NCBI GenBank assembly: GCA_036620675.1
Contig: JAZHEE010000021.1
Reading direction: 5' to 3' (one strand)
Source: Jejubacter sp036620675
GTDB taxonomy: Bacteria > Pseudomonadota > Gammaproteobacteria > Enterobacterales > Enterobacteriaceae
Length of the DNA stretch: 64,000 bases
Below, in pieces: positions 16,530-24,451 of the stretch. Position numbers and translations under genes: made by a program. Each line of letters begins with the position of its first letter. Position 1 is the stretch's first letter. The notes under the pieces were generated by a model. That model did no database searches, was not told where the DNA came from, and was given only the letters and a program-made list of their open reading frames with translations.

Positions 16530-18182
16530 ATGCTGCTGAAAAATAAGTTACAGTGTAACGATTTATTATTTAATTTGTTGTGCGCTGCCCTCTTTACCTT
16601 AATGAATATGCTATTTATCCATCGTAGCTGGCAGGCCATTTCCCCCCATTCACCGCACGCGTTTTTCTTTGCCGCTTCTGTGCCGATGGTGCTGTTTTGC
16701 GCCTGGCTTGCGATCTTCAGCCTGCTCGCCCTGCCGCTGCTGCGTAAACCCCTGCTGGCTGTGCTGATCGTCGGCTGTGCCGTCGCCAACTATTTTATGT
16801 ATAGCTACAGTGCGGTCATCGATACCAATATGATGCGCAACGTTTTCGAAACCGATACCCAGGAGGCGATGGCGCTCATTACGCCGCAGTTAATTCTATG
16901 GCTGGGGCTGGTCGGGCTGCTCCCGGCGGCACTCATCTGCGCCCTGCGTATCCGCCGCGCTACCAACTGGTGGTATCCGCTATGCACCCGGCTGCTGACC
17001 CTGCTGCTCAGCCTGCTGGTGATTCTGCTGGTAGCCGCGCTGTTTTATAAAGACTATGCCTCACTGTTTCGCAATACCAAAGGCATTGCCAAACTGGTTA
17101 CCCCCCCAAATTACATCAGCGGCCTGATAAATTACAGTAAGGAGCGCTGGTTCGCTGGCGATCAGAACCTGATTCATATCGGTGAAGATGCCGGACGCGG
17201 CGGCACGCTTGCGAAGGCCAGTAAGAAAACGGTGCTGATTGTGTTGGTTGGCGAGGCTTCCCGGGCGCAGAATTACTCGCTGGGCGGTTATAACCGTGAA
17301 ACCAATCCGGAACTTAAAAAACAAAACGTCATTTGGTTTGATAATGCCACCTCCTGCGGCACCGAAACGGCGGTATCGGTGCCCTGCATGTTTTCAGGCA
17401 TGACCCGCGCGGGCTACGACGCCGGTACTGCCCGCCACCGGGAAGGACTGATGGACGTGCTGGCTCACGCGGGTATCAACGTGCTGTGGCGCGATAACGA
17501 CGGCGGCTGTAAAGGCGCCTGCGACCGAATCCCCCACACCAATATGACGCTCTGGAACCTGCCGGAATGGTGCAGCAAAGGCAGCTGTCAGGATGACGCC
17601 CTGCTTTACCGCCTCGATAATATCCTCGACGGCGTGCAAAAAGACACCACCATCGTCCTGCACCTGATGGGCAGCCACGGCCCGGCTTATTACCGCCGCT
17701 ACCCGCCGCAGTTCCGGCATTTTACGCCTACCTGCGACAGTAACCAGATTCAGGAGTGCAGTCGCCAGGCGCTGGTAAACACCTACGACAACACTATTTT
17801 ATATACCGACGATGTGGTTAGCCGCGTTATTGATAAGTTGCGTAACCGTCAGGACAGGCTTAACGGCGCATTGATCTATCTTTCCGACCATGGCGAATCG
17901 CTGGGCGAAGAGGAGCTGTATCTGCACGGTACGCCGCGTATGCTGGCACCGGATGAACAGATCGACATTCCGTTTCTGTTCTGGCTGTCTGAAGACTATG
18001 TACGCCAGACCGGAACTGACAGCGCCTGTCTGCGCCAGAAGGCCCGTAGCACAACGATATCCCAGGATAATCTGTTTGATACCGTGCTGGGGATGATGGA
18101 TGTCCGTACCCGGATTTACCGCCCCGGACTGGATCTGTTGAGCGATTGCCGTAGCGCGCCCGAGCGCCTTGCGCGGGGGTAA
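16530..18182 (+). CDS. eptA: Lipid A phosphoethanolamine transferase (EptA family)
   Basis: A 550-residue inner-membrane transferase (E. coli EptA 547) that moves phosphoethanolamine from phosphatidylethanolamine to lipid A and lowers polymyxin binding. Five N-terminal transmembrane helices span about 12-175. The periplasmic sulfatase-fold domain has zinc ligand Glu242 (VGEASRAQN), catalytic Thr280 (CGTETAVSVPCMF), Asp453-His454 (LSDHGES) and His466, and the family disulfide Cys residues. It is intact, so activity is likely. It is not at this position in E. coli, where eptA is with pmrAB. It ends 22 bases before nemR. Orthology to EptA rather than another paralog is inferred. Confidence 0.9.
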   Translation: MLLKNKLQCNDLLFNLLCAALFTLMNMLFIHRSWQAISPHSPHAFFFAASVPMVLFCAWLAIFSLLALPLLRKPLLAVLIVGCAVANYFMYSYSAVIDTNMMRNVFETDTQEAMALITPQLILWLGLVGLLPAALICALRIRRATNWWYPLCTRLLTLLLSLLVILLVAALFYKDYASLFRNTKGIAKLVTPPNYISGLINYSKERWFAGDQNLIHIGEDAGRGGTLAKASKKTVLIVLVGEASRAQNYSLGGYNRETNPELKKQNVIWFDNATSCGTETAVSVPCMFSGMTRAGYDAGTARHREGLMDVLAHAGINVLWRDNDGGCKGACDRIPHTNMTLWNLPEWCSKGSCQDDALLYRLDNILDGVQKDTTIVLHLMGSHGPAYYRRYPPQFRHFTPTCDSNQIQECSRQALVNTYDNTILYTDDVVSRVIDKLRNRQDRLNGALIYLSDHGESLGEEELYLHGTPRMLAPDEQIDIPFLFWLSEDYVRQTGTDSACLRQKARSTTISQDNLFDTVLGMMDVRTRIYRPGLDLLSDCRSAPERLARG

Positions 18183-18204
18183 AGAGCCTGGTAGAGTGGC
18201 GCTT

Positions 18205-18795
18205 ATGAGCAAACATTCTGAATATGATACCCGCGAACACCTGCTCGCCACTGGCGAGCAGCTCTGCCTGCGTCTGGGTTTTACCGGCATGGGACTGAGC
18301 GAGCTGTTGCGCACCGCCGGCGTGCCGCGCGGATCGTTTTACCACTATTTCCGTTCGAAAGAGGCTTTCGGCGTTGAAATGCTGAAACGTTATTACGCCT
18401 GCGCCAACCAGCGCATGCGCGATGCCTTTGCCCCGGGCGAAACACCCGCCAGCACGCTGCTGCTTGACTGGTACCACCAGGCGCTGGCGCACTTCTGCCG
18501 CAGCGGCATGATCGGCGACTGTCTGACGGTGAAACTTTCCGCCGAAGTCTGCGATCTGTCGGAAGAGATGCGCGAAGCGCTGGAGCAGGGATCGTCGCAG
18601 GTAATCGCCATGCTGACTGAGATAGTTAGCCGGGCTCAGCGGGAAGAAGGATTAATGAAAGGCGACGACCCCGCGAGTCTGGCCAACGCTCTTTACGCTC
18701 TGTGGCTGGGCGCCAGCCTGCAGGCTAAAATTTCGCGCAGCGCCATGCCGCTGGAAAGCGCGCAGGCGCAGGTCAGCCGACTGCTGCGCGGCTAA
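18205..18795 (+). CDS. nemR: TetR-family repressor NemR
   Basis: A 196-residue regulator. The N-terminal TetR helix-turn-helix (LGFTGMGLSELLRTAGVPRGSFYHYFRSKE region, residues about 25-50) closely matches E. coli NemR, which senses quinones, methylglyoxal and bleach through Cys oxidation. The conserved Cys in GDCLTVKLSAEVCDLS corresponds to the redox-sensing Cys region. The ATG at 18205 is chosen by alignment over a codon 36 bases earlier. It follows eptA by 22 bases, and no separate promoter or NemR box was seen upstream. Confidence 0.93.
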   Translation: MSKHSEYDTREHLLATGEQLCLRLGFTGMGLSELLRTAGVPRGSFYHYFRSKEAFGVEMLKRYYACANQRMRDAFAPGETPASTLLLDWYHQALAHFCRSGMIGDCLTVKLSAEVCDLSEEMREALEQGSSQVIAMLTEIVSRAQREEGLMKGDDPASLANALYALWLGASLQAKISRSAMPLESAQAQVSRLLRG

Positions 18796-18810
18796 AAATT
18801 CAGGCGGCGG

Positions 18811-18859
18811 TATACAAACCGGCGCTTTTTCTTTATCCTGCAACTAGACGACCGGTCTA
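18811..18859 (+). promoter_or_regulatory. nemA promoter with NemR operator
   Basis: TATACA (18811-18816), a 17-base spacer and TATCCT (18834-18839) make a plausible promoter. The inverted repeat TAGAC-N5-GTCTA (18845-18859) covers the expected start site and matches the arms of the NemR box. It sits between nemR and nemA, not upstream of nemR. Confidence 0.65.
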
Positions 18860-18877
18860 CTCAACACAGGAGTTAGC

Positions 18878-19981
18878 ATGTCAGACCAACACCAGAAACT
18901 GTTTAGCCCCTTAAAGATGGGGGCCATTGACATCCCTAACCGGGTGATTATGGCCCCCCTGACTCGCCTGCGCAGCATTGAGCCGGGCGATATACCCACG
19001 CCGCTAATGGGTGAATATTACCGCCAGCGCGCCAGCGCCGGGCTTATCATCAGCGAAGCAACCCAGATTTCCGCTCAGGCGAAAGGCTATGCCGGCGCTC
19101 CCGGGCTGCACAGCCAGCAGCAAATCGAGGCCTGGCGCCGTATTACCGACGGCGTTCATGCCGAAGGCGGCCATATCGCCGTTCAGCTATGGCATACCGG
19201 TCGTATCTCGCATAACAGCGTGCAGCCCGAAGGCAAGGCGCCGGTCGCCCCTTCCGCTATCCGCGCCGAAGGCCGTACCAGCCTGCGTGATGAGAACGGC
19301 AAAACCATTCGCGTGGACACCTCTATGCCGCGCGCCCTCGAACGTGACGAAATCCCCGGTATCATCGCCGACTTCCGCAAAGCGGTAGAAAACGCCCGGG
19401 AAGCCGGTTTCGACATGGTGGAGCTGCACGGTGCCCACGGCTACCTGATTCACCAGTTCCTCTCTCCGGCATCCAACCAGCGCGAAGACGAATACGGCGG
19501 CAGCATTGAGAATCGCACCCGTTTTGCGCTGGAAGTGGTGGATGCCGCCATTGCGGACTGGAGCGCCGGGCGCATCGGGATTCGTATTTCCCCCCTGGGG
19601 CCGTTCAATGGGCTGGACAACGGCCCGGATCAGGAAGAAGCCGCGCTGTATCTGATTGATGAACTGAATAAGCGCAAACTGGCCTATCTGCACGTTTCCG
19701 AGCCGGACTGGGCGGGCGGCGAACCCTACAGCGACGCATTCCGCCGCCAGGTTCGCGAACGCTTCAGCGGCGTGATTATCGGCGCCGGCGCCTACACCCG
19801 CGAAAAGGCCGAGCAGATGATTGAGGCTGGCTATATTGATGCCGCCGCTTTCGGTCGCGACTGGATAGCCAATCCGGATCTGGTGGCGCGCCTGCGTAAA
19901 AACGCCCCGCTTAACCCGCAGCGCACGGAAAGCTTCTACGGCGGCGGCGCTGAAGGTTACACCGATTACCCCACGCTCTGA
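18878..19981 (+). CDS. nemA: N-ethylmaleimide reductase NemA (old yellow enzyme)
   Basis: A 367-residue FMN-dependent ene-reductase that reduces electrophilic alkenes, quinones and nitro-esters. The TIM barrel begins LFSPLKMGAIDIPNRVIMAPLTR. The active-site word GHIAVQLWHTGR includes the His pair region, and VELHGAHGYLIHQFLSP is the OYE signature. FMN phosphate binding is near IIGAGAY and AFGRDWIANPDLV. AGGAG precedes the ATG. It is induced by electrophiles through NemR. Confidence 0.97.
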   Translation: MSDQHQKLFSPLKMGAIDIPNRVIMAPLTRLRSIEPGDIPTPLMGEYYRQRASAGLIISEATQISAQAKGYAGAPGLHSQQQIEAWRRITDGVHAEGGHIAVQLWHTGRISHNSVQPEGKAPVAPSAIRAEGRTSLRDENGKTIRVDTSMPRALERDEIPGIIADFRKAVENAREAGFDMVELHGAHGYLIHQFLSPASNQREDEYGGSIENRTRFALEVVDAAIADWSAGRIGIRISPLGPFNGLDNGPDQEEAALYLIDELNKRKLAYLHVSEPDWAGGEPYSDAFRRQVRERFSGVIIGAGAYTREKAEQMIEAGYIDAAAFGRDWIANPDLVARLRKNAPLNPQRTESFYGGGAEGYTDYPTL

Positions 19982-20078
19982 GCCACTGTCATTGATAGCG
20001 GCGCCCGTTCGCCGCTATACTCTTTAGCACGTTCTATTATCGACGGATAATAAAAAACCGTTAAATTACGAGGACTTT

Positions 20079-20486
20079 ATGCGCTTACTCCATACCATGC
20101 TGCGCGTTGGCGACCTGCAACGCTCCATTGATTTCTACACTAACGTGCTGGGCATGAAGCTACTGCGCACCAGCGAAAACCCGGAATACAAATACTCCCT
20201 GGCTTTCGTAGGCTACGGCCCGGAAAGCGAAGAGGCAGTGATTGAGCTGACTTATAACTGGGGGGTGGACAGCTACGACCTGGGCAACGCCTATGGCCAT
20301 ATTGCCCTGAGCGTGGATAATGCCGCTGAAGCCTGTGACCGTATCCGCAGCAACGGGGGAAATGTTACCCGTGAAGCCGGCCCGGTTAAAGGCGGCACCA
20401 CCGTAATCGCCTTCGTGGAAGATCCGGACGGCTACAAAATCGAGCTTATTGAAGCCAAAGACGCCGGAAAAGGTCTGGGCAACTAA
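20079..20486 (+). CDS. gloA: Glyoxalase I (lactoylglutathione lyase)
   Basis: A 135-residue metalloenzyme (Ni2+ in E. coli) that isomerises the methylglyoxal-glutathione hemithioacetal to S-lactoylglutathione. Ligands by family position are His5 (MRLLHTML), Glu56 (VIELTYN), His74 (GHIALSV) and Glu122 (YKIELIE). It lies 97 bases after nemA; in E. coli nemRA-gloA are co-regulated electrophile-defence genes. Confidence 0.98.
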   Translation: MRLLHTMLRVGDLQRSIDFYTNVLGMKLLRTSENPEYKYSLAFVGYGPESEEAVIELTYNWGVDSYDLGNAYGHIALSVDNAAEACDRIRSNGGNVTREAGPVKGGTTVIAFVEDPDGYKIELIEAKDAGKGLGN

Positions 20487-20583
20487 TCCCTCCGGGGCGC
20501 TATGGCGCCCCACTTACTGCATTAAGCCCTAAAATTTGCCATAATACCCGCTTGCTCGTTTCCCCCGTAACAAGAGACCCCGG

Positions 20584-21237
20584 ATGTCCGACAACGCTCA
20601 ACTGAACGGTCTGTGCGACCGCTTTCGCGGCTTTTATCCCGTTGTAATCGACGTGGAAACTGCCGGTTTTAACGCAAAGACCAACGCCCTTCTGGAAATA
20701 GCCGCTATCACGCTCAAGATGGACGAAGACGGCTGGCTGACGACCGACGAAACCCTGCACTTCCACGTTGAGCCTTTTGAGGGAGCGGTTCTGGAGCCGG
20801 AAGCGCTGGCGTTTACCGGTATCGATCCCCATAACCCGCTGCGCGGCGCGGTCAGCGAATACGACGCCCTGCACGCCATTTTCAAAATGGTGCGCAAAGG
20901 GGTGAAAGCAAGCAACTGCAACCGGGCGATTATGGTGGCGCACAATGCCACTTTCGACCACGGTTTTATGATGGCAGCGGCGGAGCGCGCCGGTCTGAAA
21001 CGCAATCCGTTTCATCCGTTTGTCACCTTCGATACCGCCGCCATGAGCGGACTGGCGCTGGGCCAGACCGTGCTGGCAAAAGCCTGCATCGCCGCCGGGA
21101 TCGACTTCGACGGCGAACAGGCGCACTCTGCGCTCTACGACACCGAACGCACGGCGCAACTGTTCTGTGAAATCGTCAACCGCTGGAAGCGGCTGGGCGG
21201 CTGGCCGCTGCCTCAGGTCGAAAGCGACGAGGTATAA
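20584..21237 (+). CDS. rnt: Ribonuclease T
   Basis: A 217-residue DEDDh 3'-5' exoribonuclease that trims tRNA and 5S/23S rRNA 3' ends and turns over the tRNA CCA end. The metal-binding Asp and Glu are in VVIDVETAGF, the next Asp in HNATFDHGF, and the catalytic His and last Asp in HSALYDTERTA. In E. coli lhr follows rnt. Here a bidirectional terminator and grxD follow at once. Confidence 0.97.
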   Translation: MSDNAQLNGLCDRFRGFYPVVIDVETAGFNAKTNALLEIAAITLKMDEDGWLTTDETLHFHVEPFEGAVLEPEALAFTGIDPHNPLRGAVSEYDALHAIFKMVRKGVKASNCNRAIMVAHNATFDHGFMMAAAERAGLKRNPFHPFVTFDTAAMSGLALGQTVLAKACIAAGIDFDGEQAHSALYDTERTAQLFCEIVNRWKRLGGWPLPQVESDEV

Positions 21238-21249
21238 GTCACAGCCACA

Positions 21250-21280
21250 AAAAAGGCGGTTCATCATGAACCGCCTTTTT
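21250..21280. terminator. Bidirectional terminator rnt/grxD
   Basis: A 14-pair perfect stem (21250-21263 with 21267-21280, three-base loop TCA) built of AAAAAGGCGGTTCA has T runs on both strands. It serves the convergent rnt and grxD genes. Confidence 0.93.
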
Positions 21281-21297
21281 ATCAGTCAAAGAGCGAC

Positions 21298-21645
21298 TTA
21301 TTCCGCGTCGGACTCTTCCGACTTATGCTTTGCGGCGGTTTCTTTGATAAGCGTTTGCAGCTCGCCGGCCTGATACATCTGGATGATGATATCGCAACCG
21401 CCAACCAGTTCGCCTTCCACCCACAGTTGCGGAAAGGTCGGCCAGTTAGCATATTTCGGCAGCTCGGCGCGAATATCCGGATTCTGCAAAATATCCACGT
21501 AGGCGAAGCGCTCGCCGCAGGCGGCCAGCGCCTGAACAGCCTGAGCAGAGAAGCCACAGCTGGGCAACTTCGGCGACCCCTTCATGTACAGCAGGATGGG
21601 GTTCTCGTTAATCTGGCGCTCAATTTTTTCGATAGTGGTGCTCAT
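21298..21645 (-). CDS. grxD: Monothiol glutaredoxin GrxD (Grx4)
   Basis: A 115-residue monothiol glutaredoxin with active site CGFS (PSCGFSAQAV). It binds a glutathione-ligated [2Fe-2S] cluster as a homodimer or with BolA and acts in Fe-S trafficking. Glutathione-contact words WPTFPQLW and GGCDI are present. Two in-frame ATG codons (21651 and 21645) are possible. The second, giving MSTTIEKIE, has GAGGA at a better spacing and matches E. coli. Confidence 0.97.
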   Translation of the reverse strand: MSTTIEKIERQINENPILLYMKGSPKLPSCGFSAQAVQALAACGERFAYVDILQNPDIRAELPKYANWPTFPQLWVEGELVGGCDIIIQMYQAGELQTLIKETAAKHKSEESDAE

Positions 21646-21987
21646 TGTCATGCTTCCTCAAGCTTTTTACGGCGTTAGCCTTACATTGTAGCCACTCACG
21701 GCCAGTGGTAAAACACCCGCTTTCACAGGGTTATCGCCATGACGGCCACGCGTGGGAAAAGCTGCATACAGAATAACACTTTACTCGCGGGCGCGTGAAC
21801 ATTCCCCAGCCAGGATCGGCACGGTTTTATTCGGTTGATGGTGAAAAAAACGAATAGCCTCCCCCACCGTCACGTCTGGAAACAAAAAACCCGCTTCCCG
21901 CATGCGGTTTCAGTAGATTAAAATCCCCTGACGCTCAGAGACGACGCCGCCCGGCGCCGCACTAACCATCGTTCAGGAAGATAACGA
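21646..21987. other. 342-bp divergent region grxD/mepH
   Basis: No gene is seen. It should hold both divergent promoters. An imperfect hairpin (AAACCCGC near 21886 with GCGGTTT near 21904) is visible but has no clear assignment. Confidence 0.5.
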
Positions 21988-22656
21988 GTGGCCCGAAAAA
22001 GAAAATTTGCGCTTACCGTTTGCGCGCTGTTCCTGGGCAGCGCCCTGGTGGCTCCTGCCCAGGCTGCGGGACACAGCCACCAGACGACACAGCACAAGGC
22101 TCGCCCCCATAAGTCAGGTACCCGTCATAAGCCGGCGCTGCGCACCAGCAAACGCCACGCCAGCGCCCGCAGTAATAAACACACCGCTCAGCGAAAAAAC
22201 CGCGCTCACGCCACAGACGCCTCAATAGCCAGCGCTCACAGAGCCAGAATCGAAAAGGCCCGCAAACTGGCAATGAGTAAATTAATGAATCAGTTGGGAA
22301 AACCCTATCACTGGGGAGGAAGTTCGCCGCGTACCGGTTTTGATTGCAGCGGTCTGGTCTGGTATGCCTATAAAGATCTGGTCAATATCCGCATCCCCCG
22401 CACCGCCAACGAAATGTATCACCTGCGCGACGCAGCACCGGTGAATCGCGGCGAGCTACAGCGCGGCGATCTGGTTTTCTTCCGCATTCGCGGCCGCGGC
22501 GCCGCCGATCACGTAGGGGTCTATGTGGGAAATGGCAAGTTTATCCAGTCGCCGCGCACCGGGCGCGATATCCAGATAACCTCTCTGAGTGACGACTACT
22601 GGCAGCGCCACTACATTGGCGCCCGCCGGGTTATGACCCCGAACACTCTGCGCTAA
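21988..22656 (+). CDS. mepH: Murein DD-endopeptidase MepH (NlpC/P60)
   Basis: A 222-residue secreted cell-wall hydrolase (formerly YdhO) that cuts D-Ala-mDAP cross-links. A signal peptide ends near APAQAA (residue 26). Residues 27-85 are a very basic, His/Lys/Arg-rich low-complexity linker. The NlpC/P60 domain has catalytic Cys in FDCSGLVWYAY and His in DHVGVYVGNG. It starts with GTG after AGGAAG. E. coli MepH is about 50 residues longer, mainly in the linker. In E. coli sodB follows; here it does not. Confidence 0.92.
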   Translation: MARKRKFALTVCALFLGSALVAPAQAAGHSHQTTQHKARPHKSGTRHKPALRTSKRHASARSNKHTAQRKNRAHATDASIASAHRARIEKARKLAMSKLMNQLGKPYHWGGSSPRTGFDCSGLVWYAYKDLVNIRIPRTANEMYHLRDAAPVNRGELQRGDLVFFRIRGRGAADHVGVYVGNGKFIQSPRTGRDIQITSLSDDYWQRHYIGARRVMTPNTLR

Positions 22657-22698
22657 CGCGTGGATTCGCCCCCTGGGTTCAAGGGGGCGTCGTTTTCA

Positions 22699-23871
22699 TT
22701 ACTCGGCATCCACGGCCAGCGTCCGCTCCGACGTCTTACGCGACGAAAACAGCACCAGTAGTAGTCCCAGTGCGGCGATAATGCCGCCCATCACCGGAAC
22801 AAAGCCGTATCCCAGCCCACCGGAGATTACCGCACCGCCCGCCGCCGCGCCCAGCGCGTTACCGAGGTTAAAAGCACCAATATTGACCGACGAAGAGAGC
22901 CCCGGCGCTTCATGGGCTACGCGCATCACCCGCATCTGCAGCGGCGGAACCACGGCAAAGGTTGCCGCGCCCCAAACTACCATGGCGATAGCGGCGCCGA
23001 CCTCGCTGCGCGCAAGCCAGGGTATCGCCACCATAATCACGGTCAACAGCAGCAGAAAACCTTTCAGAGTACCGTTAACCGAACGGTCAGCGCAGCGGCC
23101 GCCCAGATAGTTACCCAGCGAAAATCCCAGCCCCACCAGCACCAACATCCCGGTAGTGAAACCCGGTGATGCGTGAGTCACGCGCTGAAGTACCGGTGCG
23201 ATATAGGTATAAAGGGTAAACATCGCCCCTGCGCCCAGAACCGTGGTCAGCAGCGCCATTAATACCTGAGGACGCATCAGTACTCCCAGCTCGCGCTTCA
23301 CGTCCGGACGAGCCCCAGCGCCGCCCGCAGGCAGTGACAGCCACAGGCTCAGCATCGCGATCGCGCCCAGACCGGCGGTGGCAAGGAAGGACATACGCCA
23401 GCCGATGGCGCTGCCCAGCCAGGTCGCAGCTGGCACGCCGCCGATGTTAGCGATAGTCAGTCCCATAAACATAGTGGCTACCGCGCTGGCCTGCTTCTCT
23501 TTGGGTACCAGGCTCGCCGCCACTACCGATCCCAGTCCAAAGAAAGCGCCGTGGTTAAGGCTGGTGATAATGCGGGAAAGCAGAAGCATGCCATAATTCG
23601 GCGCCAGCGCTGACAGCAGGTTGCCGACAATAAAGATTCCCATCAGAAACAGCAGCGCACTGCGTCTGGCACGATGCGATAGCAGTAGCGTCATCAGCGG
23701 CGCGCCAACCATTACGCCAATTGCGTAAGCGCTAATCAGCATACCGGCCACGGGAATGGAAACCCCTACGCCATCGGCGATCACCGGTAATAAGCCCATA
23801 GGGGAAAATTCTGTTGTTCCTATACCAAATGCCCCGATGGCCAGCGCCAGTAAGGGGAAATTGACTTTCAT
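22699..23871 (-). CDS. ydhP: MFS transporter YdhP
   Basis: A 390-residue, 12-helix major facilitator of the DHA1 type, close to E. coli YdhP (389) and related to arabinose/chloramphenicol exporters. Family features include GTTEFSPMGLLPVIA in helix 1 and the motif-A-like LLSHRARRSALL loop between helices 2 and 3. The ATG at 23871 (MKVNFPLLALAIG) has GGAGA nine bases upstream. The frame opens 13 codons earlier without support. Substrate unknown. Confidence 0.92.
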   Translation of the reverse strand: MKVNFPLLALAIGAFGIGTTEFSPMGLLPVIADGVGVSIPVAGMLISAYAIGVMVGAPLMTLLLSHRARRSALLFLMGIFIVGNLLSALAPNYGMLLLSRIITSLNHGAFFGLGSVVAASLVPKEKQASAVATMFMGLTIANIGGVPAATWLGSAIGWRMSFLATAGLGAIAMLSLWLSLPAGGAGARPDVKRELGVLMRPQVLMALLTTVLGAGAMFTLYTYIAPVLQRVTHASPGFTTGMLVLVGLGFSLGNYLGGRCADRSVNGTLKGFLLLLTVIMVAIPWLARSEVGAAIAMVVWGAATFAVVPPLQMRVMRVAHEAPGLSSSVNIGAFNLGNALGAAAGGAVISGGLGYGFVPVMGGIIAALGLLLVLFSSRKTSERTLAVDAE

Positions 23872-24025
23872 TGTTATTTCTCCGGTAAATTCGGGAGACA
23901 GCTTCCGCAAGGGCGGAACTCACTGCTTCCGGATATCGTCAGGCGGAGAATAATGACAGTCTGAAGGGAAAAGTTAAAGTCGTGTTAAAAGCAAAAGGCT
24001 GTTGCGCAAATGGCAATAATAGAAA

Positions 24026-24057
24026 GGCCCGGATACGCAACAGGGCGCATCCGGGCC
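24026..24057 (-). terminator. GC-rich hairpin after ynhF (REP-like)
   Basis: GGCCCGGATACGC (24026-24038) pairs with GCGCATCCGGGCC (24045-24057) with one mismatch, followed on the minus strand by TTTC. The GGATRCG-type arms resemble REP units, but the T-tail side faces the end of ynhF, so it probably serves as its terminator. Confidence 0.7.
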
Positions 24058-24062
24058 GGAGA

Positions 24063-24152
24063 TTAATGCAGTACGGCGGTCAGGGCGCCGCCAACAATCA
24101 CGCCAAGGGCGATAATGGTGGTGATCAGCGAGTATTTCAGATCGGTACTCAT
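24063..24152 (-). CDS. ynhF: Small membrane protein YnhF
   Basis: A 29-residue single-helix inner-membrane protein. It begins MSTDLKYSLITTII and ends LTAVLH, differing from the E. coli YnhF only at a few conservative positions. The AGGAG Shine-Dalgarno is seven bases before the ATG. In E. coli YnhF is a verified small membrane protein of unknown function, retained with its formyl-methionine, and it lies at the same place upstream of purR. Confidence 0.93.
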   Translation of the reverse strand: MSTDLKYSLITTIIALGVIVGGALTAVLH

Positions 24153-24391
24153 GCGTTTCTCCTGCTCCTTTTCCATATTTAGTGTAAGGACTGATTCATT
24201 TTCCCACAAACGGCTCTGAAAATCCTGCATCAAGTGGCTTTATATGCAGATTTCCTCTTCCACTTTTGGCGAAGATAGGACAAAATCCCCGGCTAACTTG
24301 TTTATGCGCCGTCCGGTTATGCCCTCCTCCCGTTTAATGTCGCCTCCCCGACATACCCGCAGCCCGAAAAGTTGCGCCCCGGGATAAGTCC

Positions 24392-24407
24392 AGGCAAACG
24401 ATTAACC
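24392..24407 (+). promoter_or_regulatory. PurR operator upstream of purR
   Basis: AGGCAAACGATTAACC resembles the PurR consensus ACGCAAACGTTTGCGT, with the central CAAACG arm intact. It lies 45 bases before the ATG, as expected for purR autoregulation. Confidence 0.68.
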
Positions 24408-24451
24408 GGCCGGTATTCAGGAACCCAGGAAATGGCCGGGAGTGACGACTG

